Shown here one piece after another: positions 1 to 10,478 of a stretch of 64,000 nt of DNA. Every line of letters begins with the position of its first letter. Positions within the stretch are counted from its first letter, which is position 1. The stretch comes from Toxorhynchites rutilus septentrionalis (Eukaryota; Arthropoda; Insecta; Diptera; Culicidae), in assembly GCF_029784135.1 (NCBI RefSeq), contig NC_073746.1:290361089-290425088 (forward strand), written 5' to 3'. The position numbers and the translations under genes are program-made. The notes below the pieces were generated by a model that was not told where the DNA came from, did no database searches, and saw only the letters and a list, made by a program, of their open reading frames with translations.

Positions 1-140
1 TTTGACCTCCAGCTAAAGACGAGGAGTGCGTACACCTGGATATTTTTGAGCTCTGAGTGAAATAGTTGAAAAGGAATAAAAACTTTATTAACCTTAGATT
101 ATTCACTAATAATAAAATTTTCAAAACAAAAACAAAAAAA

Positions 141-1294
141 TGTAAGGGGTTGTATCTAGGAGACGACCGCATGTTTTCGACGTAGAACTACGCAATTACA
201 TTATGCAATCAACTTGTTTATCACTTCAAATATTATTTTAGAATGCATCGAAATTTTTGTAATAGATTATGTTCTTCGTTACAAATAAATTTGATGAACG
301 TCCTTTTACGTTTGTAATGATGCCTAGGACTACCAAAATATGTGAACGGAAGAATTGTCAAACGATCATTGTATTTTACATTTTCCTCTGAGATTATAGC
401 ACATCTCATGTTTACGTAGTTCTTGAACCGCGAAAGTTCATTCACCTCTAGTATCTGAAATGACGATTTTCCCAGGCTTCTTATTTTAAAAGTACGTTTT
501 AGAGAAACATATTCCGGTCTGCACAACGACAAGCGAGTACAAAAGTACTCAACACCAAAAAATACCCCCGACTTGTATGTATTTGCAAAGCAGATTCCCC
601 CAGGCACATACATTTTGAACTCCGTATTAGGGAAACACAGCACAATGGGAAAAAATACCCCCGACTTGCATGCTTTGGCAAAGCGGATTCTCCCAGGCAC
701 ATTGATTTAGAAGTCCGTGTTAGGGAAACACAGCTCGGTGGGAACAAAAATTCTCCCGACTTGCATGTATATTTGCAAAACGGATTTCCACAGGTACATC
801 GATTTAGAAGTCTGTGTTGGGGAAACCGTAAATCGGGTCAATCAAAACTTGGCAGTTAGGGCGTTTAGATAACGCTTGACATTTTACAGCTATTCAATTG
901 TTCATCTCATGAAAAATAACATTTTATTAATTGTGATAGACGCGTAGAAATATTTCCTATCAATTGATGTAAACATCTTTCCGATCTATTAAGAAATGTT
1001 CGAGTTATTAGCATTCGAAATACAGGTAGGGTTAGCACACAAATCGGCAGAACAAATGATTGTGACAAAAGAAGGTTTTTCCAGTTTTCATTAATTTAAA
1101 CCGTTTAGAGATTAGCGAATTGTAATGTATAGCATATCAAACAAATCATAGAGAATTTACGATTCGATTGGTATGCAAGTCATGAGAATTCGTTCACAGT
1201 GAAAATAGTTATTAACGTTAACTTTATTTCTTAAAAGTGTGACCTGTTTTCTGATTTGGCACCCTTCCTGAAAGACGTAGTTCTACGTCAAAAA
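141..1294 (+). mobile_element. GACGTAG-family repeat, copy E1
   Basis: This is a non-coding repeat bounded by a shared near-palindrome. The left end has the stem-like GGTTGTATC...GACGACC at 147-167 followed by GACGTAGAACTACG at 179-192. The right end is GACGTAGTTCTACGTCA at 1274-1290 followed by an A run. The centre (about 230-850) matches the copy at 23.5-26.0 kb, including 93-bp tandem units and the stretch after AACCGTAAATCGGG. The last 150 bp (TTATTAACGTTAACTTTATTTC to GGCACCC) match the copies ending at 39.1 and 47.9 kb. It is therefore a mosaic of two sub-families. No coding capacity is recognised. The family is named here for its motif; I do not know a published name. Confidence 0.6.
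470..835. repeat. Tandem repeat, period about 93 bp, about four units
   Basis: Units carry the phrases TTAGGGAAACACAG, ATACCCCCGACTTGCATG and GATTTCCCCAGG in the same order. Successive TTAGGGAAACACAG phrases start near 627 and 720. The first and last units are more diverged. The same unit recurs near 23.93-25.74 kb. The short reading frames on the minus strand here are by-products of the repeat and not genes. Confidence 0.75.
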
Positions 1295-2194
1295 AAAATT
1301 GTAGATGTAAACAATAAATAAAAAAAAGAGAAGAGAAACACACACACATACTCATCCAAGAAAGTGTACGGACTTGAGAGAATCATAAATCAACGAGATA
1401 GTAACTAGACTGGGTGGTGCGGGGGGCACAAACCGCATCCGGGAATTATCCGAAAAATTCAATAACAAATTCTGAAAGTAGGGAATACCTTGCTATTCAG
1501 CATATACCATATACAGAAAGCTTTGAAGACATTGTTGCTGCTTTACAACTTCTTTGCGATCCAAGGGAACAAATGAACAGGAAAGGTACCGCCCATTCAA
1601 ACTGAGCTTCATCCATCTCTTCAATTACTGCACGCCAAGATTGCACTAAACGGATGAAATCAAAATCGCACATACCTACCTACTGTAGATGAGTTTTTTT
1701 ACTCGATTATATACAGCAGGGGTGGCCAAACTTTTGGACATTACGGACGATTTATTTTTTAAATGTTTGGTTGCGGTCTACCAACGTCGACTGTGTCAGA
1801 AAGTAATTGAAAAATGAATGTAGTACTAGACGACAAAACAAAGATTTAACTCTCCTGTATTTGCGCGCAAAATCATGACTCGTACATTCGTGCACGGTGT
1901 CATAGACTCTGCGTATCTCTGTAATTTTTCTGTTGTGTATTTTTAGGCGTTATTGGTATTTATTTAAAGTAAGAAAAAATACAATTAAATGAAAAAAACT
2001 TCAGAAAATATGTATTCTTCGACTCCATTCTGTTCCATTTGATTCAGCCTCCTCAAACTTTTTTTTTTATTCTCGGTCTGTGAGAGAGTATGCTAGAGTA
2101 TAGGAGGGTAAATTAAAGGAAAATCATAGGTCATACCAATAAATATTTAATGATAAATTGTTCGATAAAATAAATATAATTATCGGTTGCTAAA
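1295..2194. other. AT-rich stretch without a recognisable gene
   Basis: I see no gene. A (CA) run lies near 1340-1352. At 1729-1746 the sequence AGGGGTGGCCAAACTTTT looks like one end of a hAT element, but no matching inverted end was found downstream. A 63-codon frame at 1414-1605 has no recognisable domain. A perfect ATTATATACAG phrase at 1708 recurs near 55.9 kb. Confidence 0.4.
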
Positions 2195-2196
2195 TA

Positions 2197-2923
2197 CGAG
2201 GGTCACTATTTATATTTCGGGAATTGGCAACACTGATGTCATGTGAGTCCATCTGACGGTTCCATCGTAAAGTTTGACATTTTTGACGATATAAGTACTC
2301 AGAACATTTCGTCATACGGACGCTATTTGTTTATTTTATATTTAGTTGAAAGTTTGGTCTCGGCAAAAAAAATGGAACTGAATCGTCAACATTTTCGTGC
2401 GATGATTTTTTACGACTTTCGACGTGGATTATCACAACAAAAGTGCGTCAATCAACTTAATTTGACTTTTAGCGATGAAGCTCCATCAAAAACCACTGTG
2501 TATCGCTGGTATAGTGAATTCAATCGTGGTCGTAGTTCGCTGTCCGACGAGTTTCGTGAAGGTCGTCCAAAATCGACTGTAGTGCCAGAAAACATCGATG
2601 CTGTGCACGAAATGATTAAGCAAGATCGTCATGTAACCTATTGTGAGATTGAGGCATCCCTATGCATTAGTTCCACCAGCATATATGCGATTTTACATGA
2701 ACAATTAGTTGTGCGAAAATTATGTTCACGTTGGATCCCACATAATTTGACAATCGCTCAAAAAAAAGGCTCATGTCGATTGGAATAAATGCTTTGAAAA
2801 TTGGTTTAAGCGCATGCAGTGTATCGATCATCGCGGCGAGTACTTTGAGAAACAATAAAAATATATTCGCAGCTTAACTATTTGTTTTTGTTCCTATTCC
2901 CAAAATATAAATAGTGACCCTCG
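2197..2923 (+). mobile_element. Internally deleted mariner (Tc1/mariner superfamily)
   Basis: The element is framed by TA dinucleotides at 2195-2196 and 2924-2925. Its terminal inverted repeats begin CGAGGGTCACTATTTATATT and match for about 34 bp with a few mismatches and one gap. It is 727 bp long, against about 1.3 kb for a complete mariner. The interior encodes the two ends of a mariner transposase with the middle missing, so it can no longer make its own enzyme but keeps both ends and might be mobilised in trans. Confidence 0.92.
2372..2858 (+). pseudogene. Mariner transposase, internal deletion joining N- and C-terminal parts
   Basis: The N-terminal part starts at the ATG at 2372, chosen because MELNRQHFR is the usual mariner start; an in-frame 43-codon extension upstream is ignored. 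It contains the helix-turn-helix DNA-binding region (FRRGLSQQ, TVYRWYSEFNRGR, EFREGRPKS, VTYCEIEASL) and ends near WIPHNLTIAQKK. About 200 codons holding the whole DD34D catalytic core are absent. The frame then breaks, and the C-terminal tail FENWFKRMQ...GEYFEKQ is read in another frame from 2781 to the TAA at 2856-2858. No enzymatic activity is possible. Family assignment is secure; the subfamily is not. Confidence 0.92.
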
Positions 2924-3757
2924 TAATTGATAAGCAATACTTTATTTTCTGTAAATTCTCATCAATGAATATCGATTTTTTAAAGGAAATTGTCATTTAT
3001 GAGCATACAAAGTATTTATGGGTGTAGTTAAGGTGTATAAAGGATACCGAGTATTAGAAAAAAAATCATTAATTTCTTATTAACACAAGATAAATCATAT
3101 GTTTTCAAAACTAAGTCAATACAGTGGTAGACATTCGTTTAGCCGCACCCTATTTTTCCCCAATATTTTTAAAAATAGGCCAATTCTTTGTACAGTTTTG
3201 CTCATAAAAGACGATTATTGTTTATTCTCATCGAATTCATTCTATAAAAAAGTATAAATTCACTTTTTGTTTTCTAAGTAATTCAAATATGTGGAATTAG
3301 GGTGAACATTCGTTTAGCCGCATCCTAAAATCTATAGCAGACTAACTGACCCGGCAAACCTCGTTCCGCCAAAAATTTGTTTTTTGTTATCAATACCTTC
3401 AAACATTCACGTTTTCTTACTATGAGCAAGTTCATGGGTCCAATCGCATAACTGTACATTGATTGATCTTCTATTCGTCTCCGTTGAATTTACTTTTTAC
3501 TATAAAATTCCTAGTATTTCTAACAAATCTCATCATTATAATATCAGATTATTTTCAGACACAATTCTCGTTCAAGATTTTTCGACCACTTGTAAATAAC
3601 ATGTTTCTCCGTTACATGGAATAAATGTTTTATACAGAAAATATGATAGAAAAATGACAGCCCTAAATCGGACAATTCCTTCCTCGAGTTCTGCTCTTAT
3701 CAACACATCTGGCGATCCTTTTTTTTAGGAATAGGTAGAAGAAGATATAGGAGTGCG

Positions 3758-4142
3758 GACAATTTAACCATCATAAAAACATTTATTGCACCCTAAAACC
3801 TTCACATGCAAAATTTGGTTTCATTTGCTTGAATAATTCTCGAGTAATGCAGAAATTTGTGTTTCATTTGTATGGCAGCCCCCCCTTAGAGAGGGGGGTG
3901 GACAATTTAACCATCATAAAAACATTTATTGCATCCTAAAACCTTCACATGCAAAATTTGGTTTCATTTGCTTGATTAATTCTCGAGTAATGCAGAAATT
4001 TGTGTTTCATTTGTACGGCAGCACCCCCTTAGAGAAGAGGGAGGAATATCTAACCGTCGTAAAAACATCTTACCACCATAGAAACATTTATTGCACCCTA
4101 AAAACTTAATATGCCTAATTTGGTTTCATTTGCTTGATTAAT
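3758..4142. repeat. Tandem repeat, period 143 bp, 2.7 units
   Basis: GACAATTTAACCATCATAAA starts at 3758 and again at 3901. Each unit also holds TTCACATGCAAAATTTGG and TTTGTGTTTCATTTGTA, and ends in a GC-rich AGCCCCCCCTTAGAG segment. A third, diverged and shortened unit covers about 4043-4142. The repeat lies inside the Tc1-like element. The flank at 3346-3371 (CTGACCCGGCAAACCTCGTT) looks like the border of a separate repeat inserted there. Confidence 0.8.
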
Positions 4143-4149
4143 GTTTTTA

Positions 4150-4325
4150 GTATTGCTGTTTAGGTCCTGTCCGAAGAATCGAAGCCATTTCTTCCGGATG
4201 GTCACATCCCTCGGGAATCGATGAAATGATAATTTGTGGTATGTGTTTTCAAAATTCGAAATGGATTCGAGCCCGGGTATCAATGATCGAACGCTCATGC
4301 ATCCGGGCGTCACAAATCCAGCCAT
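4150..4325 (-). pseudogene. THAP zinc-finger domain fragment
   Basis: The minus strand encodes MAGFVTPGCMSV followed by LSFHRFPRDVTIRKKWLRF. The run L-S-F-H-R-F-P and the tryptophan nine residues later match the conserved core of THAP (C2CH) DNA-binding domains, found in host regulators and at the N-terminus of P-element transposases. Here the first cysteine of the expected C-x-x-x-x-C pair is absent (FVTPGC), and no further domain follows. The start is the methionine at 4325. It sits between a Tc1 transposase relic and one end of the Tc1-like element. Whether it came from a P-like transposon or a host THAP gene cannot be told from this sequence. Confidence 0.65.
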
Positions 4326-4629
4326 AGATGTCTGAAAATGGAAATATTTTATATATATTCCTTCACAGTCGAGCCGCCGTAAAAATACCAGTTTAAAAAA
4401 GCAGCACAGAAACAACACATCCTGGGTACTAGTTCCGTTATTTTAACTTTAATGGTTCCTAACTCCTCTATCTCACGTATTATTGGCGTTTTTTCAGAAA
4501 AAAGTAGCAGAACACGTAATATTTGCAACAACAAAAAACACTTGTTATGAATTGCTTTGCGATCGCTGCTTTCCGTCAAAGATAAGATGTCACAGTTGAG
4601 AGTGTATAAGTGAATCGTGTCGTTACACG

Positions 4630-5199
4630 CTTCGAGCCCAGGATACCTTGTCATAAACGTATAAACGGATCTATGCATAATCTGCTGAAAAAACGACATC
4701 CTCGGTGGCGTTATTCTCAATATGGCCAATCAAAACTCCAAAACTCCTCCAGTAATTGAAGATACTTTTCGGAGTTCATTCGGGTGCAAATGAACAAATG
4801 AGAAGCTTGCTGGCTCGGCTCCCCACACTGTCTAACTTCCGCCCCCAAAGTTTCACTTCGATCTCACGGCATGCCGTTGGCTTAAATTGTACCAATAGCA
4901 ACTGTAACAGTCCGGACCATCCAAATTGATTTTTTTTCGTAGGAAAATACAACATTTCTCCATTCTAGTTTCCATTCCATGTATTGCCGGGCGAAAATGA
5001 GATGGTCCTGCTTATGGGTGGCGGTCAGTTTCGGCTTCCCTTGAGGTTTCTTCCACATGATGTTTGATGACTCATTCAAGATGCGCGCAATATACCTCTT
5101 TATTACTGGAACAACCGATTCTGCCTTAATGTATGAGCCGCACATCGTTTCCTGGTTATTAATTGAACATTCCCAAGTTTTTTTTTTTTCAAAAAACAC
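4630..5199 (-). pseudogene. Tc1-like transposase relic
   Basis: Read on the minus strand in shifting frames, this has Tc1 transposase landmarks in order: W-K-K-P-x-G-K-P-K-L-T, LIFARQYMEW, RNVVFSYEKK (normally VVFSDEKK, so the first catalytic aspartate is replaced by tyrosine), INLDGPDCYSCYW in the next frame, a MNSEKYLQLLEEFW stretch near 4740-4790, and FFQQ near 4690 where the second catalytic D would follow. Several frameshifts and stops separate these. The N-terminal DNA-binding half is not recognisable. It lies inside the TIR-bounded element at 3122-5465 and is most simply its original enzyme. Confidence 0.75.
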
Positions 5200-5467
5200 A
5201 GATAAAGGCTTGGTGATTATGCAAAAACTCGATTTTTATGCCCTGCGGCTAAACGTATGTCTCGGGAAAAAACGACGTTTGAATGTTTATATCCACCGAT
5301 GCCGCCTTGTGTGTGTGCGATTGTGACGCACGTCCTTTCAATAAAAGTGACTTAAATATACTATCACTACAGCAAGTAAGTATCCCGATGAACAGAACAT
5401 TCCATAGTTATTTTGTAAGTGTTTCAATTTTTTTTCAAGTGCGGCTAAACGAATGTCTATCACTGTA

Positions 5468-7850
5468 TTAACTCATAACATGAATTCATTAACACTATTA
5501 CTTCTATTATAAATTTTTTAACCAACCGATTACATGCGTCGTACACCCGGCCAGTTTCAGATAACAGTCCCCTTTATTCTGCGCGGGAAAATGGCTGTCA
5601 TTCTCAGCATCAGGTGTAAGGTTTAAGGGGGTATTCTAATGTAGGAACACGAATTTCGAACGTTGTTTCGAGCTCCGTAAAAATGGAACAAAGAATATTT
5701 TTACTATCCCTTATATCATTATTTGTTCATCTATCTTTTGACAATAAAACAAGAACTAAACGGAGAAAAGAAATTCATAACTAGAATAGTTAAGACCTGA
5801 TGAAGTGAGAGGGTTAGAAAAAAAGTTGTGCCATGGCGTACACGATTTCAGCCCTTCTGGTTATCTTAAACAAAAAATCGAACAGATTCTGAATCAGTAA
5901 ACATGCCACTATCGCATGAACCTCGGACATGTCAAAAACATTTTTTTTACAAAATGACGGCCGTTAGAAAAATAAAATGCGGTTTAAAAGGTTTCGTTTA
6001 ATTTGAATCGTGGTGAAGTAAATGTACCCTCTCTCTCAGAGTATCATCCTTGAAGACAGTTCCAAGTTTTTAATCGTGAATGGAAAAAAATGGAAAATTT
6101 AGACTTAAACAAATGAAAAAAATTACAAGCCCGTCTAGGTGATTTTAGTCTGCCTTTTTGTTCGATCATTTCCATTGCCTATTTGAAGACCTCCAAAACT
6201 TATACTTATACATAAACTTGGTGTCCATCTTTCCCGCCAAGTGTCCGTCTTTACAGGCTCAACCTTATTTTTTCAAAGATACATTCATTTTACAAAATTT
6301 CACCCTCGAAGAAAAAAAAAATTATAATAAGAGAACTAGAGTATCATTTTGTGGTGAGGTAGCTATATTTTTTTTGTGAAATTCGCGAAAAAAAATCAAC
6401 GTTTACTCAAGGTGTCCGTCTTTACCACCCTTCCCCCTGTGCAACATCAACGCATTATTTTTGCTTACACCAATGCCAATAATGACCAATGACCGCTATT
6501 CATCATTTTATTGGATTTTTTTTCCTGAAAACTGATGCTCGTTGTCAGCACAACCTGATACTAAAGCTGAGATTAATCAGCCTCAACGAGACAACAAGTT
6601 TATTGCTTGCATAGCTGTCCAGACGTATACACACTTACAGATCCGATGGTTATTGAAACGATAAACATATCGTGGCATGGAGTTCACAATGTGCAAATCA
6701 TCTTCCTCTTGGTTGAAACGCTTCAAGGGTGCGCATCGAGAGCAATCACTCAGTCTATTATCGTCAAATGGAAGGGACTTGACATGCGGTCTTGTGATAC
6801 GTATCATTCATAAAGCGTTCCCTCTCCACACACCAAGTATTGTGACCCGTAACACGGATGGTTCAATAGCATATATGTAAATTAGCCAGCCATAGACGGA
6901 GCACGGATGCCGGACGGAAGATGACCGGCGCGTTATTGAATTGCGAACAAGCGGATGTGTACGCGTTGTTGATTTGTGCATACAGTAAACACAGCCACAA
7001 AAGGGTGTGGGATTCACATTTTGTCTATCACCGCTGAATGCTGATTAATCATACCCAATATCAGAGCGTTAAACCACATTTTTCGTAATGTGAACCAGGG
7101 TACCGTAGATTATCTTCCTAGTTTATGAATTAGTAATCAATTTCGGATCAGTTTCTACCGGTTGACATCGGCATCAAACTTGGAAACTTCGTACTGAGTC
7201 ACAAAAATGTGTTCCCGCTTGTAGCAGAAATCGGCTTCGTTTTGAATTATACGTCATTACCACCAGTATTCTCTCAGACATCGAGCCATCAGGGATCCGA
7301 AAGTGACCACCAACCGCTCTGCAAGCCAAAAGTATCTATCTTTAATAACACTATCAAAAGCCACTCGAGCCGCTTCTGAGAACACATTTTTTCTCAGCAC
7401 CTCTTAGCGCACATCGTAGATGTTTCGTGGAGAGTGGAACTTTTAAAAATGTCTTCACTTGTCTTGTCCCATTCCAGTCGTATCCTGTTCCGTTCAACAA
7501 GCAATTATTTGAATTCCATCACATCACACCAGTCAGATGGAAAAAAAGAAAGGGCGAAGGATGGGTTGCCTGTAGCTCTGAGCTCACGTTGACGAACGAA
7601 GATTAGTACAACCGAGACATGGAATGTTTCAGTACCATGCAATTATCCTGTTGTGTCCCTGTTTCGTGTGATGCTGTCGCTGCTTGGTTTTAGATTTTTC
7701 CTCTTCGCTTTTCTGTCCGTCTTGCAGCTTGTAGTGCAAACTGCACTTGTAATGATCATTTTCCATTATACGAGAAAAGAAGCGACGAGAATTTTGAGAT
7801 GAACATCCGTACTCTAGTTTGGTGCGCACCGTTGAAATTTCTGTGTGTAG
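5468..7850. other. About 2.4 kb with no recognisable gene
   Basis: No frame here has a domain I recognise. The phrase GTGTCCRTCTTT occurs three times (about 6221, 6242 and 6411), suggesting a small decayed repeat. The part from about 6600 to 7830 is less AT-rich than its surroundings and holds no detected transposon end. It could be unique host intergenic or intronic DNA. Confidence 0.4.
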
Positions 7851-8958
7851 TTGACGAGGAACTACGTCTAACTGAAGTGAACCGGTGAAATGAAAACCTT
7901 AACAGTGAGCATGCGGGAAAAAAATAAAAATTTCGAATGTTATAACTTGAACATTACTTAATAGATCGGAAAGATTTTCGCGCCAATAGGAAATATTTCT
8001 ACGCATCTATCACAATGATTGGCCCAGTTTACGGTTCCCCCAATACAGCCGTCAAAACCTGGGGAAAATGGCATTGCTGACATATGTAAGTTGGAGAAAC
8101 TTTTGTTTCCTAACACAGTCATCAAAACCATGGTGCTTTATATTGTTCAAATTCTTTACGTTTGTTCAAATTCTTTACATACAAAGCAGATATGTTGAAT
8201 TCAATTGAATTTGAAAATTCTCGCGTAACTTTTGAAAAGGTCCAATGTAACATTTTCATCAACTCGAGAAAAACGAAGTTGAAGACCCGAACATTATTCC
8301 ACGAATTGTCTTAAAAGGTATCGATCTTTATCTAGCAGTCAATAATAACTTTGAAAAACCATTCGTAACTGTTGTTTCGTGATTTAAACTTAAAGTTGAA
8401 GCCTCTGAGCGAAAAATGTTACATTGGACATTTTGAATGCCCACGTTTGCACATTGGACATATTGCGTTGCACGATAAGAGTTTGAAACTAACTACTAAA
8501 CAACAATCCAAATATCAGCATATCGTTCTAAAGACTAAAGATTATTATTGTTATCACTCGTTGAATAGCACTGAAATCGATAACAACACCTGAAAGAAAC
8601 AAAAACTCAAAACGACCGAAGTACGACTTCCTTTTGTTTTGACTGCTTTGTTACTTAGGACTTTTCGAGCGTCAGAGGAAAGTGGCGCCCGAAGTAACAG
8701 CCGAGTGCTCAAAATCCGAATATGTACATTGGATATTTTTTGTATCGGCGATAAAAAGATGAACAAGATAGATACGTGAACGATTGTTTTTGTAATGCAT
8801 TCATTGATTGAAAACTAATGGCGTGCATCCTTTAACTCGATTTGTTTACATTTGTTGTATAGGACCTTTTCAAAAGTTGCGCATGAATTGTTTTATTCAG
8901 CCAATAATTTAATCAATAAAAACAAATGATTACTAAGCCAACGATAGTCCCACGTCAA
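7851..8958 (-). mobile_element. GACGTAG-family repeat, copy E2
   Basis: The left border is TTGACGAGGAACTACGTC and the right border is ACGATAGTCCCACGTCAA, an inverted match. Read on the minus strand the first 70 bp (GGCTTAGTAATCATTTG, then TTGATTAAATT) match the start of the copy at 23.5 kb, and the other end (CATTTCTACGCATCT, AATGATTGGCCCAGTTTACG inverted) matches the end of that copy. Length is 1108 bp. A 22-bp inverted repeat, GTAACTTTTGAAAAGGTCC at 8225-8243 and its complement near 8861-8880, is internal and may mark a further insertion. No coding sequence is recognised. Confidence 0.6.
8222..8885. repeat. Inverted repeat pair inside E2 (possible small transposon)
   Basis: CGCGTAACTTTTGAAAAGGT at 8222 is matched by the inverted GGACCTTTTCAAAAGTTGCG around 8862-8881. 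Between them, ACATTGGACAT-like phrases recur near 8422, 8451 and 8708. Length is about 660 bp. I could not fix a target-site duplication, so it may be a MITE or part of E2 itself. Confidence 0.5.
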
Positions 8959-9399
8959 TCTTACGGTTATATCATAGATAGAACCCACCCATTTTTTTTG
9001 CAGTTAATTCGTGATGCCTGAAGATGATGTCTGTCAATTATACAGTTGTGTAAGTTCAGCTCAATAATTGGTAATACTCCTTCCAGGCAATTTGGTTTGA
9101 TGACATAATTAGACTTTAATTTAATCGAATCAGATCAGCAATGGCTCATTGAACAACAGTCGACCATTACTGGCACTGTCGCTACGAGAAGGGTCACTAA
9201 CAGTTTGTGTTAATCTATAAATGATTGATTTTTTAAATTCCACGTCGAGCATATAATTGCTGAGATGAAAATGCGCAAACACTTGTGCCAACGGTAGAAG
9301 AAATAGTTGAAGTAAAGGTTGATCCACCTAGTAAAGGAACAAAGGTTTTTACAAGAACAGGAATTTTTGTCGAAAGTGTTTTAGAAACAATCATCACGC

Positions 9400-9800
9400 A
9401 AGAGAAAAGGAGAAAAGATTGTGCTCAACCACTGGGAAAAACCAATGTGGCCAATGTGTTGAATTTACCTAGAAATGCCGTGTAGCGCGTACTTAGAAAG
9501 TATAAAGTAGGAATGTCATAAGTCCCACGAAGATCAAGCCAAACATTTCGAATCGTGATTTGGCCAAAACAATGTTGCCGCCCGCAGTACAGTGCGAAGA
9601 ATTTGTCTCCGACAAGGTTTTAACTCATGCCGAGCCAGCAAACAACCTATTTGATCACTTAAACAAAATACTGTGGCCAGACTTCGTGTCCGAATGCAAT
9701 ACAATCAGCTGCTGAAAAAAACTCGACGGGTGTTTGTTCGAGAACGATGGAACCCATTTGAAAGAATTGTTTTACACTTATTTTCTAGACAAAAACTGTC
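9400..9800 (+). pseudogene. Decayed DD37E (ITmD37E-type) transposase relic
   Basis: Aligned by eye with the better preserved transposase at 31.1-32.1 kb. ANVLNLPRNAV*RVLRKYK (9454-9501) corresponds to the helix-turn-helix AKQLKMPRNTVWRVIKQYK. From about 9575, AARSTVRRICLRQGFNSCRA and SLKQNTVARLRVRMQYNQLL match the second half of the DNA-binding region. After a frameshift, KLDGCLFENDGTHLKE matches KFDGCILMDDETYVKA, the first catalytic aspartate motif. The rest of the catalytic domain is missing; a foldback repeat begins at 9782. The gene is dead, with at least two frameshifts and two stops. DD37E assignment rests on this similarity only. Confidence 0.75.
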
Positions 9801-10154
9801 TTCGACAAAGTTGTTACATATGATGGAGCACTTATTTTCATGTTGTCAAAAAATAGAGTGACCAAAATTCTAGGTGAAATCAAAAATCTAACTTTCTTGT
9901 CTTCATAGATAGAGGTAAACATTGTTTCACCATGTTTTAGCTTCAGTTATTTTAATCAACTTTATTTATCGAAAATAGTCAAAAAGCCGGGGCTACAACA
10001 TTGTCGAATTATATTATTCACCTCCATATATAAAGATAAGAAAGTTGGATTGTGGGTTTCATCCGAAATTTTGGCTACCATATTTTTGACAACATGAAAA
10101 TGAACCCTTCATCATATGCAACAACTTTGTCGAAGACAGTTTCTATCTAGAGAA
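9782..10154. repeat. Foldback (long inverted repeat) element
   Basis: The left arm holds ACTGTCTTCGACAAAGTTGT, CATATGATG and TTCATGTTGTCAAAAA. The right arm carries the same phrases inverted (TTTTTGACAACATGAA, CATCATATGCAACAACTTTG, TCGAAGACAGT). A second matched pair lies further in (AACTTTCTTGTCTTCAT near 9892 and its inverse near 10035). The arms are about 130 bp each and would form a large hairpin. A half-copy recurs at about 29.93-30.06 kb. It starts within or right after a DD37E transposase relic. Confidence 0.8.
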
Positions 10155-10468
10155 CAATGGTCTTCGACAAAGTTGTTTATAGCGCTTTTTATCTAAGTAG
10201 CATTCGGGTGACCATGAAAAAAAAAGTGTTTTTGCTCCAGCTTTTATATTTTAAATTCTATATCAAAACTGTCTTCTAACGACTTCTAGAGCTCATCAAA
10301 ACGAACCTATTGCAAAATGGAACTTGTCAATCGATTAATCCTACTCAAAGTTATTACAGTTTTTTCTCAGGAAACTCATAATTTCGAACTCATAATAATC
10401 AAATACTGAAAATTTGAAAAAAAATTCCTATATCAAGTGAAGTATGCCCTTTAAAATGCCGCCAATTA
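10155..10468. other. Non-coding AT-rich stretch
   Basis: It begins with another TCTTCGACAAAGTTGTT phrase at 10161, apparently a fragment of the neighbouring foldback family. No gene is seen. It ends at the target-site duplication of the I-clade retrotransposon. Confidence 0.4.
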
Positions 10469-10478
10469 ACAATTATTT

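Larger units (their letters stand above)
3122..5465. mobile_element. Degenerate Tc1-like element with IR/DR ends
   Basis: The ends are CAGTGGTAGACATTCGTTTA and, inverted, CAGTGATAGACATTCGTTTA, flanked by TA at 3120-3121 and 5466-5467. Internal copies of the core ACATTCGTTTAGCCGCA lie at 3307-3324 and, inverted and diverged, near 5243-5262. Each end thus has two spaced transposase-site-like repeats about 180-200 bp apart, the IR/DR plan known from Tc1-like transposons. The interior has a Tc1 transposase relic on the minus strand, a THAP-domain fragment and tandem repeats. At 2.34 kb it is longer than the 1.6-1.7 kb usual for IR/DR Tc1 elements, so extra DNA has been acquired. Confidence 0.85.

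Noticed and set aside
233..747. Minus-strand frames of 155 and 82 codons
   Set aside because: They coincide with the 93-bp tandem repeat and their protein sequence repeats with it (GGICFANTYKSGVFF, GESALPKHASRGYFF). No domain is present, so they are by-products of the repeat.
1729..1746. A hAT element starting AGGGGTGGCCAAAC
   Set aside because: No inverted partner or 8-bp duplication found within several kilobases; kept only as a remark.
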